A stretch of 57,180 nt of DNA from the NCBI GenBank assembly GCA_001970955.1, contig MPUH01000397.1, positions 1-57,180 of the forward strand. Reading direction: 5' to 3'. Each line of letters opens with the position of its first letter. Position 1 is the first letter of the stretch. A model generated the notes under the pieces. The model made no database searches. It saw only the letters and a program-made list of their open reading frames with translations, and was not told where the DNA came from. Positions 1 through 10,198 of the stretch are shown piece after piece. The stretch is from Stentor coeruleus. Lineage: Eukaryota > Ciliophora > Heterotrichea > Heterotrichida > Stentoridae. The position numbers and the translations under genes are program-made.

Positions 1-856
1 TATCTTTTTTAAAGTTTGGATAATTTTCTTGAACTAGATAGTCACTTTTTTGGTTAATATCTTTGTTTCTAAACTCATCTTGTTAGAAATTACCAATAGA
101 TGGGTAAACAAATTTAAGCCTTAAATTCTGGAATTTTTTAGCTTCTTCAATCTTTATATTGGCGATATCACTTTCTAATTTTTTAATTCTAATGCAAGCT
201 TGATCCAGAGAATTTTGTTTTGATTGCAAATTGGCCTCATATTGTTTAACTTCTTCACTATATTTCTTTTCAATTTCTTTTATTTCATTCAATTTATTTT
301 CGTGCATCTCTTTATATTTTATAAGCTCTTCCTCTTGCTTTTTGATTGTATTTTTTGCTCCTCCATAAATACTCTCTAATTCTTCAATTTTATTTTTAAG
401 TTTTTTGATATCAATCAATTCACTTAATGAATTTTGATCAATGTATAATAAATTTTCCATGCAGCATATAAAATCAGATCTATTTCTGTTGAGAGGCTCC
501 AAGCTTTTTGCCCATGAAACTATGTTATCCACTTGCTCATTTTTATTTTCAGATATGAAATTATACATTTGGTTTTTTCTCTTTTTTATGTAAGCTAAAT
601 TTTTTTTAAGATAACTGTTAATTTCAATAATCATACGACTGGCTAGCTGAATAGTTTCTGTGCTCAGATTATCGAGAGCATTTAGCTTGTCCTTTATTGC
701 AAGCATCAAAGTGGCTTTATCAAATGATTTGTAGTAGCATCCTACAACTGCTGAGTGTTTTTTCATATGCCAATCACATAATTTGTACTCTTCTTTGCAT
801 GTACATTTTAAAGTTGCTAGTTTATCACAGCCGGACATTCCGCAATTCTTGTCCAT
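1..856 (-). CDS. B-box-like zinc-binding coiled-coil protein (3' end off the window)
   Basis: The N-terminus carries a Cys/His-rich segment (CGMSGCDKLATLKC, CTC, LCDWHMKKH) resembling a B-box zinc finger, followed by about 200 residues of Lys/Glu-rich heptads that should form a long coiled coil. I start at MDKNCGMSGC (856), not at an upstream in-frame Met (898), because the upstream 14 residues are a hydrophobic stretch with no family support. The apparent stop at 83-85 lies inside a 15-nt intron (79-93). Splicing gives ...YPSIDEFRNKDINQK... and the frame then stays open to base 1. The protein is therefore partial here. B-box plus coiled coil is a common ciliate architecture, and a TRIM-like scaffold is only an inference. 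No partner or pathway can be named. A second zinc-finger/B-box gene lies at 39560-40258. Confidence 0.65.
79..93 (-). other. 15-nt intron
   Basis: On the minus strand the sequence is gtaatttctaacaag: GTA start, T9-A10, AAG end. It contains the in-frame TAA that would otherwise end the B-box gene. Removing it joins SI to DEFRNK and opens the frame to the window edge. Confidence 0.8.
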
Positions 857-2046
857 AATTATTATAATAGGAAAGTAGATTAGATTTAAATTAATCAAAT
901 AGAAATGATAAAATTGTTATTTCAGCTCTTAAGTCACACTTTTGAGCTCATTTTCTAAATTATAGACAAATTATAAGCATATTTATAAGTCTTAGCATAG
1001 TATATCCTATTTAAGTATGGAAAATTTTTCTTAGACTCGCTTTTGAGACCAACTGAGCTAAATCTTTAGTTATTTTATTCAATTTAGACTGTTTTTACCT
1101 TCTGGATTCTTTTTGAACACTGTCAATGCTTGTTTAGTATATTTTTGAATAAATTGTCTTAAACTTTATAGCTAAGCTTTGGTACTAAAAGTTTGTTTCC
1201 TCAGGAATTCCTAGTTTCTAATAGAACACCCAACAATCTCCAGCATCAAATACTGAAAAGAAATAAAAAAAGGTACTAAAGCTTCCAAGAATTTTATCCT
1301 TTTAGCTATAATTTCCCCAAATTTAAAAAAACTAAGGTATTTTAGAAGATTATTCCAAAATTGCTTGAAGATTGCTGTGTTAAAAGCATTACAAATTGTG
1401 ATTCCAATGAATTGACTGAAAATTGGAAAAAAGTTTATAAAGGTTAGCTAAGTAATCAAGATATACGATTATCTTCGAATATTACTAAGCTTATATCTAT
1501 TTAGCCTTAGATTATTTTAATTCATTGTATTTACTAGCTTCAGCACTTTATTCTTGTTGCAAAATATCAAATTTTAAAATCCTTTATATCAATCAAAAAT
1601 GATAATTTTCTTAGATTATATGATAGCTTTTTACAAGTATATTTGCAGGGAATATAGTACTAAAAATATAACTCTGCTTGCGAATTCACACTATGCGATT
1701 TTAAAATATTGTATTAAACATTTCAAGAAGTTCAACCAAATCATATTCCTGTAAAATTAGGTATCACAAAATATATTAACTCACAATCACATATTGATTT
1801 TATTACTTATATCATTTTTTTTGTAATACCAATCATAGATATATAGAATAAACCCAATAAAATGATTTCATTATCTTTAACAACATAATTTTATATATGA
1901 TGTGGGAATTCTTTTGATTTAGATGATTTACTATAACTTTGTTTCCTTGTAATTGTCCTAAGTGCTGATTTTAGATTAAAAAGGTTGGATTAGTGAACAT
2001 AAGGACTAACTTTGCCAGAAATGCACCTTGATACCTAGGCTTGGCT
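857..2046. pseudogene. Anomalous spacer with broken reading frames
   Basis: This stretch lacks the G-left/C-right skew of normal spacers. On the minus strand, 1214-1447 is open for 78 codons without a start codon (…FFPIFSQFIGITICNAF…), bounded by TAG on both sides. That is long for DNA this A+T-rich. The same frame continues toward 900 interrupted by TAA, TAG and TGA codons. The product is not recognised. I read it as a decayed coding sequence, but other frames also look superficially protein-like when stops are ignored, so the assignment is weak. Confidence 0.35.
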
Positions 2047-2880
2047 ATGATTTTATTTGTTGCTGTTTCAAATGCGTTTACTTCTGACGATATCCAAAAT
2101 GAAGAAACTGAGTTTCTGGTATTTTCAACGATACAAGAAATATGTAAAAATTACTAAAATGTATTCGATTAGCATTGATCAAAAAAATTAAAATATGCAA
2201 AATATAATTGCAGAAAGGCTGAAACTATAAAAGAATTGGCTTTTGAAAGAAGCATACTTTAATGCTGAAATGTCCTTCTGTCAGCCTCTCTCTGGTTCAA
2301 TAGAGTATCTCTACTTCAGCAAAAATATGTTAAGAACCTCAGAATGAACAGTTTCATCATAGTTTATGCTTTTTTAACATCAAATTAAACATGATTTAAC
2401 AGATTATAAAGTAAAAAAGGCAATCAAGGTATAAATTGTTTAAATATAAAATGTGGCAGAGGGCATAAAGTAAATGATGCTTGAATACTTGGAGACAAAG
2501 AAGTAAAGATTGAAAATATGTTTTCTTGTTATAGTTACTGACCTATTTAGAGAAAAACTAATTAAAGTGATTAAAGAAAATCTCTATCTTGAATTAAATG
2601 TTTATACTGATTTCTGGAGAGAATATAACACACTAGATCAAGAAGTAAGCATCAATCAAAAGTAAATCATTAAGAACTTTTTGTTTACCCTCAAAGTGGT
2701 GTTAATATCAAAGTAATTGAAAGTCTTTGGAAAAGAGCAAAATCGCATGTCATTCTCAGAAACTGAACTAAGAAGTCTGACAATTATTTATTAGAATCCA
2801 TATGGAGGAAAATTAATAAAGATAATCTTTAAAAGTTATTAATTTGTGTCCCTAGTTTATCTAGATTAGATAAGACGAAA
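2047..2880 (+). mobile_element. Decayed Merlin / IS1595 (ISXO2-like) transposase
   Basis: Three blocks match the order of an ISXO2-type DDE transposase, the domain of IS1595 and eukaryotic Merlin elements. First comes an N-terminal block with FERSILQ and ASLWFNRVS (about 2200-2330), resembling the region before the catalytic core. Then GRGHKVNDAWILGDKE (about 2452-2500, with TGA at the W) matches the GRR-x-QWVFGG-type block. After a frame change come YTDFWREYNTLD (about 2603-2640) and, after another, VNIKVIESLWKRAKSH (about 2703-2750), matching TDxWxxYN and IESLWxxxK. Multiple in-frame TAA, TAG and TGA codons plus at least two frameshifts show it is dead. The first catalytic Asp block is not visible. 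Terminal inverted repeats were not found by eye. The bounds are approximate. Confidence 0.6.
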
Positions 2881-3359
2881 TTACTCTGACATTAAAACTA
2901 GAGAAAATCAAATGTTTAAATTTTATATAATAATAGCACTCTACTTATAGTCTAAACAAATAGAGATCATGAATAAATATGTAAATTCTACTAGACCTAA
3001 TTCTCTTTTATATATAACCTACGAAAAAACATTGATTCTATATTTCATATTATGATCCAAAAAAACTTTTTCACTATTATTTACTATAAAATTTATATCC
3101 AAACTATAGGAAAAAATACTCCTTCTTCTCTCTTTATCCTCCTATCTTCTTCCTTCAATCAAAATGAGTATCTAAAATTTATTAATCCCAATCAAAGTTC
3201 ATCATATTCTCTAAAAGTAAAATTCAAATCCCCATTCATTTTATATTCTTCAACTCTCCATAAAATATAACATCTCATTATAAAATCCTATCATAATTCT
3301 CAACAAATCTTCAAAAGTTGAATAAACATAATAATAACTAATACAAAAGAATAATTTAA
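2881..3359. other. Spacer, C-rich and G-poor towards the right
   Basis: From about 3050 to 3330 the plus strand is T/C/A-rich with few G, the normal signature next to the 3' end of a minus-strand gene (EAF6). A 72-codon plus-strand ORF inside it (3052-3270) is judged a by-product of this composition. Nothing else seen. Confidence 0.55.
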
Positions 3360-3755
3360 CTATGCAACCTCTTCACTATAATCTTCAGTATCACTATTTC
3401 TTTTTTTGCTTGGTCTTTTAGACATTTTGCTGTTTGTCACAGCTTTTCTCTTATTCGGTAAAACAATTTCAGGACTCTCATACTCAGTGATTTTGCATGG
3501 AAGAGTTGAAGAAGATGCAGAAAATATCCTTTCTTTATCTGAAACTGTCCTTCCGTTTTGCTTTTTAGAAGGCACAGTGTTAGTTTTATTTGGCTTAGAA
3601 TTTACTAATGCATCCCAGCCTTTAAGTACATTTCCTTCAATAGAAGAGTCCCTAAGATAATTAGTTTCTAGTTTGTATATAAATTTTTCAAGTTCTTTCA
3701 GCTCGTTTTCAGCGGCAACTCTACGTTCTTCTATTAACCTTAGCTCTTTTGACAT
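3360..3755 (-). CDS. EAF6: EAF6 / MEAF6 subunit of histone acetyltransferase complexes
   Basis: This 131-residue protein matches the Eaf6 family: an N-terminal short coiled coil (LRLIEERRVAAENELKELEK), then FIYKLETNYL, the signature GNVLKGWDALV, and further on KERIFSASS, corresponding to the E/A-RLFS block of human MEAF6. In animals and yeast Eaf6 is a small scaffold subunit of NuA4 and MYST-type acetyltransferase complexes in the nucleus. The C-terminus is basic (PNKRKAV, KRPSKKRN) and may act as a nuclear localisation signal, then ends acidic. It lies only 30 bp from the stop of IFT70 on the same strand. Ciliate members are poorly conserved outside these blocks, so the call rests on GWD and its neighbours. 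Confidence 0.75.
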   Translation of the reverse strand: MSKELRLIEERRVAAENELKELEKFIYKLETNYLRDSSIEGNVLKGWDALVNSKPNKTNTVPSKKQNGRTVSDKERIFSASSSTLPCKITEYESPEIVLPNKRKAVTNSKMSKRPSKKRNSDTEDYSEEVA

Positions 3756-3785
3756 TTATATTTAAGGGGGGAAGAAGATAAATTA

Positions 3786-5761
3786 TTACTCTCTAAGTTT
3801 AAGGATCATGCGTTTTAACTGACGGGCTTCATAAGAGACGAATTTTTTTTCATTAACATTGCCTAGTGGCTTGATTTCTGTAGGGATTTCCTTGCCGTAT
3901 AGTTCTGCAGCATCTAGGAAAAGCATAATTTCAGCAATTGAAGCATCTGGAAGCACGACCATGTGCTTAGACATAGACTCAATAAGCGCTAAAAAGCATC
4001 TTTTCGCATAGTACCACGTGTCAGTACCAAGTTTTTTATTGTAAGGTTCTAAACTTCTGACTATACGCGATATGCCAAATTCGAAATTTCCTTTACAGCA
4101 ATATAAGGTTCCAATAACCAAGTTTACAATACACAAATGGAACAGTTGCTGGTCAGGGTTTTCATAAGTCACTTTTTCTTCTTCGCGCTCGATTTTCTTC
4201 ATAAGTTCTTCTGCTTCTTCGTTTTGACTATTCATAATATAGCTTACACATAAATTAGCAAGTACAATAGCAGTTAATTCTAGTAAGTTATCTTCATATC
4301 TATGGACTACTGGTTCATAATACCTAATAGCTTCTAAAAATCGATTTTCTTGCATAAAAAACACATGGGCAACATTAAGCTGCCAAGTCTCATGTTCAGA
4401 ACAAAACTCAGCNCATTAAGCTGCCAAGTCTCATGTTCAGAACAAAACTCAGCACTTTGTCTAAACAGCCTTTCGACCATAGTATAATTTTCTTTATCCC
4501 AATAGATCTTAGCTTGAGCCATAAGTACAGGAATATATTTTTCTAAAGCTTGATCATATTCTTTTAAAGTTTTCCTTATTTCTTCATTATCCCTAGCTAG
4601 TCTAGCATCTTGGATTTGCTTAGTGAATTTCCTTAAATTGTCAATATGCTGATTGGCCAGGCTATCAAATTTCTTATATGCTTCTTCAGGTGAAGCTTGG
4701 CACATTATTAAAGCATCTAAGTATTCAAAATCATCAGGAGACAAGCATTTGTATGCGAATTAGGCATTTTCTGCTAGTACATCTGCTGCTAGATCATAAT
4801 AGTTATATTTGCAATATAAAATAAGAAGATTAGCAAAAGTTTCTTGTGGGAAAGGAGGGTTTTGGAGAAGGAAATTGAATTTCTTAAACCCAGTTGAAGG
4901 GTCAAGATCCATATTAATAAGTGCTTGATTATGAAGAGTTACAGGGTCAAGTTCTTCTTCATTACGAGGGGGCATATCTAATAAAGCTTCACGAGCAGCT
5001 GGGAAGTTTTTAGTTACATACTCAATAGCTGACTTCAGATTAAAAGCTTCAATAAGCGCTGTTTCTTTTAGAATCTGAGTGTTGCCAACACTTTTTACTT
5101 CAACACCTTCTGCATTGCTCCCAACACCCAACTCAGGGTGTTCCCTAACACCCTTTTCAATAATCTCGGCAATGAATTTCAAACATGGAGCCCATTGTTT
5201 TAGTTTAAAATGACAAAGCCCAACATTATAAGCTAAGTCACATTGATATCCAATCTGATTCAAAGCATCCTGAAATTTTATCCTAGCTTCTTCAAACTTC
5301 CCTTCTTTATACATAATAGCCCCATCAATAATACTTGCTTCAGGATCATTAGAAGAACAGAAACTCAATATACTTTTCGCATGAGAAAGATCATCTTGTT
5401 CATAATAAGCTGCAGCTTGCATTAAAAGTATCCTTTGAGCATACTGATTAGATTTGAAATTGCTTAGAATAGGGACAACTTCTTCATAAGCTCCAGCTTT
5501 AAGTAAGCTTTGTGCATGATAAAGTCTATAATCTTCAATATCTGGATAATATCTGACAAGTTGTTCATACATTGTTGCCGCCATTCGGAAATCTTGAAGG
5601 TTGTAGTAGCAGTAACCAAGTAAAGAAAGTGCGGCTCGTGAACGAGGAGCAAGTTGAAGTTCTTTGTTGAGTATATTTGCAACATCTTCTAAACGCCCTT
5701 CACGGATTAATGTGTAAACTGTGGCTGTATATTGACCATCTTGGATTTGCCGAGTTTGCAT
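3786..5761 (-). CDS. IFT70: Intraflagellar transport protein IFT70 (TTC30), with one internal TAA
   Basis: TPR protein strongly similar to TTC30A/B along its whole length: IQDGQYTATVYTLIREGR, SRAALSLLGYCYYNLQDF, EIIEKGVREHPELGVGSNAE, AFNLKSAIEY, LDPVTLHNQALINMD, YYDLAADVLAENA, YIPVLMAQAKIYWDKENY, LANLCVSYIMNSQNEEAEEL and LGTDTWYYAKRCFL. IFT70 is an IFT-B core subunit needed to build cilia. I start at MQTRQIQDG (5761), because the family begins there and the upstream residues are hydrophobic filler. Two breaks occur. A 40-bp unmerged duplication around the N at 4413 shifts the frame, and collapsing it restores TWQLNVAHVFFMQEN. Separately, a TAA (4760-4762) follows AENA inside a conserved block, where relatives have His, and no 15-nt intron fits there. 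Confidence 0.9.
4373..4453. repeat. Unmerged contig overlap around single N (4413)
   Basis: The 40 bases before the N (4373-4412) are repeated exactly after it (4414-4453). Collapsing the copies restores the IFT70 reading frame, so this is an assembly join and not a real repeat. Confidence 0.9.
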
Positions 5762-5842
5762 ATTTATATAACTGCTATATGAATTAGATATAATAAAAGT
5801 TAAGGTTATATAGAAAATATAGGTTAAATGCATTTTTATGTT

Positions 5843-6442
5843 TTAAGAGCAATAGATTTTATATATAAAATGCCCTTCAGTATATGAAAGTGTTTGTATA
5901 TTTAGATGAACTTGTGATAATTCTTTAAGAAAACTTTCATGGACTATGTTTGATCTAAGTTTATAACACATTATAGCATAATTGTTTGGGTTTAATAGCA
6001 ATGATAAGGTATTGATTAAAGGTCTTATTAAAGGTAACACCCAAACAACATCAGCCATTATTATAGTGTTGCTTTCTATGAAATGAGGATTGAACCAGTC
6101 TAATCCTATACATTCAACAAAGATGTGATTATTTTCGATATTTTTCTTAGTGTTTTTGATTACATCTTCAAGATCTGTACATATTGCTTTTTCACAGCCT
6201 AGGACTTTACATCCAATACTTGTTAGACCTAATCCACCTCCAATTTCTAAAACTATTTTGCCTAATAATTCTATGTGAGTTTGTAAATAGTTTAATAGAA
6301 TTATTGATGCATCCCAAAATGAACCTCCTGTTCCTTCTATATTAGGATCCTGTTTTATTGTTACAGTTGATAGTTTTATATGGATATTGTTAATGATAAA
6401 ACCTTGACTGACATCATATTTTGGTCCTTCTAATGCTAACAT
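5843..6442 (-). CDS. METTL21-like protein methyltransferase (class I, SAM-dependent)
   Basis: 199 residues with the seven-beta-strand methyltransferase layout of the METTL21/METTL18 (methyltransferase-16) family. GGSFWDASIILLNYL matches the conserved W-(D/E)xx-LaxyL segment. Motif I is VLEIGGGLGLTSI (residues 64-76). CTDLEDVIKNTKKNIENN is the acidic loop (motif post I). IIMADVVWVLPLIRPLINTL is the motif-II region, with D-V-V-W in place of the usual D-V-x-Y. Family members methylate lysine (or histidine) side chains on chaperones and translation factors. The substrate cannot be read from the sequence. The gene sits between IFT70 and the SDR gene on the same strand; it is only 3 bp from the SDR stop codon, so co-transcription or overlapping UTRs are likely. 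Confidence 0.75.
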   Translation of the reverse strand: MLALEGPKYDVSQGFIINNIHIKLSTVTIKQDPNIEGTGGSFWDASIILLNYLQTHIELLGKIVLEIGGGLGLTSIGCKVLGCEKAICTDLEDVIKNTKKNIENNHIFVECIGLDWFNPHFIESNTIIMADVVWVLPLIRPLINTLSLLLNPNNYAIMCYKLRSNIVHESFLKELSQVHLNIQTLSYTEGHFIYKIYCS

Positions 6443-6445
6443 TTA

Positions 6446-7366
6446 TTATCTAATTAAACCACGTTTTACTGCTATATTTATAAGGATACGAACACCTAAA
6501 ATGTTGATAAGATAGGGAGAGATCCTTAGAAAAATACCCATTAAAGTGTGCTTCCAGTGCCCGTGATTCACTCCGGTTCTTAAGCTTGAGAGTAATGCTT
6601 TGACGTAGTCTTTAGTTTCAACTTTTATTGGCATTTTCTCACCATTATTTGATAGTAATAGTTGAGTTATAACAGGTCCTGGCTTTACACAGGCAAATTC
6701 GATTTCTGGATATTCGAAACGTAGACCTTCATTCATAAAAGCATTATACCTCTTTGTTACTGAATACACAACACTTCCTGGATAAACACATTCTTCAGCT
6801 GTTGATGAAAAGTCGATAACAAGGGATTTCAGTTTTCTTGAGTTTTTTCTTTCCAAAAATTTGGGGATAAGAAAATGCGTTAAATGCGTGCTTGGATAAA
6901 TATTAACACCCAACATATTTTCAATATCATCAAATTTTTCATTCATCAAAGTGTGAAAATCTGCAACACCCACACAATTTATTAAAGCTGAAATATCATA
7001 TTGACATATACGACCAGATAATTCAGCATAAAAATTTACTGGGTCTACATGTGATTTTGAAAAATCAGCTGTGGCAATTTCAATTGTCCTTCCTGGGTAT
7101 TTTTCAAGTAAAGTATCTCGAAGTTGTTCAAGTTTACTTAGAGTTCTTGAGACCATTATAACTTTGAAGTTCTTTTTTACTAGTTGACGGATGATTTCTT
7201 TGCCAATCCCATCTGAAGCACCTGTTACAAGAAAATAACCATCTTTATAGTTGTTGAGATCAATCTTGCAGAATAGTTTCCACCAGATCCATGGTAAGAC
7301 AATCCAAGCTAGCTTTATTGCCCCAATTATTGCGAAAAGGTGCCAGAAAAAGTCCTCTACGTCCAT
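6446..7366 (-). CDS. Short-chain dehydrogenase, HSD17B12 / 3-ketoacyl-CoA reductase-like
   Basis: 306 residues. An N-terminal membrane segment (about residues 9-31) precedes a classical SDR fold: cofactor loop TGASDGIG (48-55), NADP-type Arg after beta2 (MVSRTLSKLEQL), NCVG (130-133, normally NNVG/NNAG), catalytic Ser about 187-188 (DFSSTAE) and the Y201-x3-K205 pair (YSVTK). The family reduces 3-ketoacyl-CoA in very-long-chain fatty-acid elongation on the ER, or 17-ketosteroids. Length and N-terminal anchor fit HSD17B12/LET-767. Substrate is inferred from family only. Loss of the second Asn in NNVG is mild. The 5' end overlaps an unmerged contig join (7335-7515), but the start (MDVEDFFW) is the same in both copies. 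Confidence 0.8.
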   Translation of the reverse strand: MDVEDFFWHLFAIIGAIKLAWIVLPWIWWKLFCKIDLNNYKDGYFLVTGASDGIGKEIIRQLVKKNFKVIMVSRTLSKLEQLRDTLLEKYPGRTIEIATADFSKSHVDPVNFYAELSGRICQYDISALINCVGVADFHTLMNEKFDDIENMLGVNIYPSTHLTHFLIPKFLERKNSRKLKSLVIDFSSTAEECVYPGSVVYSVTKRYNAFMNEGLRFEYPEIEFACVKPGPVITQLLLSNNGEKMPIKVETKDYVKALLSSLRTGVNHGHWKHTLMGIFLRISPYLINILGVRILINIAVKRGLIR

Positions 7367-7515
7367 TTTTGTATATATTTTTCACCTGGAGATAAATAAA
7401 TTTTCACCTTTATTTAAAATTCAANAAAAGGTGCCAGAAAAAGTCCTCTACGTCCATTTTTGTATATATTTTTCACCTGGAGATAAATACATTTTCACCT
7501 TTATTTAAAATTCAA
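7335..7515. repeat. Unmerged contig overlap around single N (7425)
   Basis: About 90 bp before the N (7335-7424) recur after it (7426-7515) with a single base difference (aaataaatt versus aaatacatt). This duplicates the start of the SDR gene and its 5' flank and is best read as two contig ends, possibly two alleles, placed side by side. Confidence 0.85.
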
Positions 7516-7914
7516 AGATAATATGCTTAGGATATGAAGAAGGTATGAATGGATTATAATTTTATCTGGCAGTATCTTAATTTAGAATTTTATAAAAGAA
7601 TATGTGACTAGATAATTTTGAAAAGCAGAAACTGTATGGAATCAAAAACCAACAAATCATCTGCATAACCCAAAAAAAACTCATTTAAAACTATTATAAA
7701 TTCTCTTTTACAATCAATCAAAAATTTCATAAGCCAATTATCTAACATATTTTTCCTAAGAGCCTAATTTTTATAATACTAAATACCATATTATTAATAC
7801 CCTTATCTACAACTCCAAAACCCCAGTAATCTTTCTATAATCCTTTTAAAATCTAAAAGCATTTTACCTCACAATATACTATCATGTAATCACATTAATC
7901 AGTTATACTCGAAT
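7516..7914. other. Divergent spacer between SDR and TTLL genes
   Basis: The left part is G-containing and C-poor. From about 7660 it becomes C-rich with very few G. No ORF, RNA or repeat is apparent. Both flanking genes read outward, so promoters for both should lie here. Confidence 0.5.
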
Positions 7915-9716
7915 ATGAACAATATCGACAAAGAACAAGAGATTCAAACACCTACAAGAAGAAAGATAGTCAAAAAAATCACAATCAACATCGCATTAAC
8001 TCAATATGAAATAATCACAAAAATCAGTCAAAACTTGGGCTGGAGATCCAGGTCTATAGAAAATGAAGATGATGACTCTGATATATACTGGACAGACAAT
8101 GCAGTTCAACCAGAAAGATTAAGTAAAATGCGCCCATATCAAAAAATTAACCATTTCCCAAACATGCATGAAATCGCTAGAAAAAACTACTTAGCTAAAA
8201 ACCTCAACAAAATGCGTAAACTTTACCCTGAAGATTTCAACTTTTACCCGAAAACCTGGCTATACCCTGCCGAATTCCCAAGTCTAAAATTCACCAACAC
8301 CACAAAAAATATCTATATTGTCAAGGTAAAGGGATTTTTTTAACAAAAACCTTAGAAGGCTTTGAAGAAAATGAACGATATGTTATACAAGAATATATTA
8401 AAAACCCTTTGCTTATTGATGGATTAAAATTTGATATGCGTATTTATGTCCTTATTGCAGGATGTGATCCTTTAAAAATATTCTTACATAAAGAAGGTTT
8501 AGGTAGGTTTGCAACTGAAATTTATGCATCTCCAAATTCGAAAAATCTTAACAATATTTGTATGCATTTGACAAATTATGCTATAAATAAAAACAGTGAT
8601 AATTTTGTTTTTAATTCAGATTCTAAAACTGATAATGTTGGACATAAGAGATCTTTGACTGCAACGTTAAAGAAAATTAAAGATCTTGGGTTTAATACGG
8701 AAAAGATATGGAAGGAAATTAGTGAGATTATTGTTAAAACTTTATGCACGATACAACCTTCATTAGCACATGTATATAAAGCTTGTCAACCTGATGATCC
8801 ATATAATGGTATGTGTTTTGAGGTCTTAGGATTCGATATAATTCTTGATGATACTGGCAAACCTTGGTTACTTGAAGTTAACCATTCGCCTAGTTTTAAT
8901 ATAGACTCTCCTTTAGACTATAAAATAAAATTCCAAGTCCTCCACGAAACTTTAATCCTTTTAAATCTAAACACAGAAAACAAACGTGAATACGAAGAAA
9001 GGAAAAAAAAAAAAATTCTTCTTCGAACCATATCTCATAACAAAGAACAAGAAAAAGAAAACAAAAAAATCGATTTCAAAAACGCCCAAATAAAACGTTC
9101 TAACTGGGAATCATCTCATATGGGAGATTTTTCTTTAATTTTCCCAAACACAAACCCTTTATTCGACACATTCCTCAAATCCTCACAACAAATCTGGATT
9201 GAATCTACAGGAAGAAGACTAATTAATAAAGATAGCAGGCCACAATCTCAGGATTATGGGGCAAAAAACTTAACCCCATTCAAAAAAAGCCCTCAAAATC
9301 ATCCGAGAAAAAACGATTTGGCTGTATTCCAAAGACTTTACAAGATTAAAAAAGTTAAAGTTGAACCTGGTCCTGTACCTCCATGTATACAATTAGATGA
9401 AGCTTTTAGAACTATTTATTTTAAATCACAAACTCCATATAGTTTTATAGAACTTATTGTACCTAAAAAAAATACAGAAAAAATTCGGAATAAAAGTATC
9501 CCAAAAAAACGTATTTCAATGTATCATCAACATATTGAAGATATTTTTAAAGAAAAAAGATTTGGGGAAAGAATGACCTCGTTTGGAAACCCTAGAAATT
9601 TTAATGTTTATGAAACACCTTTACAAATTTATTCGGTTAATAATGATGATAGTCAGATTCAGGATTTACAAAAAACAAAATATTATAAGCAGATCATGCT
9701 TAAGAAACTTTTTTAA
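7915..9716 (+). CDS. Tubulin tyrosine ligase-like (TTLL6/13-type) glutamylase, frame-broken
   Basis: Two reading frames together match a TTLL catalytic domain. The first (7915-8343) contains NHFPNMHEIARKNYLAKN, KMRKLYPEDFNFYPKTW and NIYIV. The second, open from about 8321, contains QGKGIFLTKTLEGFEE, VIQEYIKNPLLIDGLKFDMR, GLGRFATEIY, ICMHLTNYAINKNSDNF, CFEVLGFDIILDDTGKPWLLEVNHSPSF and a basic tail. The ATP-grasp residues in LLEVNHSPS and LTNYAIN are present. TTLLs add glutamate (or Tyr/Gly) to tubulin C-termini on axonemal microtubules. Family members have about seven residues (I-C-K-P-D-S-G) between NIYI and CQG. Here they are missing and the frame shifts, consistent with loss of about 19 nt. 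No intron can explain a loss, so this is either a real mutation or an assembly error. Confidence 0.8.
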
Positions 9717-10198
9717 TTTTGTGGAAGTAATATACACATTTTTCTTATGATTTAAGAGTTTTTATTATACCTTTTTTAGAAAGATAGAAGATTATGATTT
9801 TTTGTAGATATTTTTATAGATTGTGTAACTTTTTCTATTGGTTTTTCTTAGTAAAGGTTCTTTCAAAAACTCTTTAATTTGATAGTATTATATAAAAAGT
9901 TGGCCAGAAGGATAATTTCTATCAATTATTAGTTTTTAGGAAAACTTAACGAAAAAAATCTATTAAAAGTTGCTTTTTTATCTAAATTTCGACCATATCT
10001 TATCAAAAACCTATAACTCAAGGAACTTTTTCACATTATCTATACCAAATCCAAAATTTATTTCTTCTTATAAGATACTTTAAATTCATTTCATCTATCA
10101 ATAACAACTTCTAATATAAAGTATTCCTATCTAAACCCTTTTCTTTTATACCTTCATATCACATTTTACTACACAACTTTCCATTATAAATTATAAAT
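9717..10198. other. Convergent spacer with skew switch
   Basis: Left third is G>C (9717-9910), right part C-rich and G-poor (9990-10198). It separates the 3' ends of the TTLL gene and a minus-strand gene, so it holds both terminators. No ORF or repeat seen. Confidence 0.5.

Noticed and set aside
3052..3270. 72-codon plus-strand ORF
   Set aside because: Lies in a C/T-rich, G-free spacer and its Ser/Leu/Phe-rich translation just reflects that composition.
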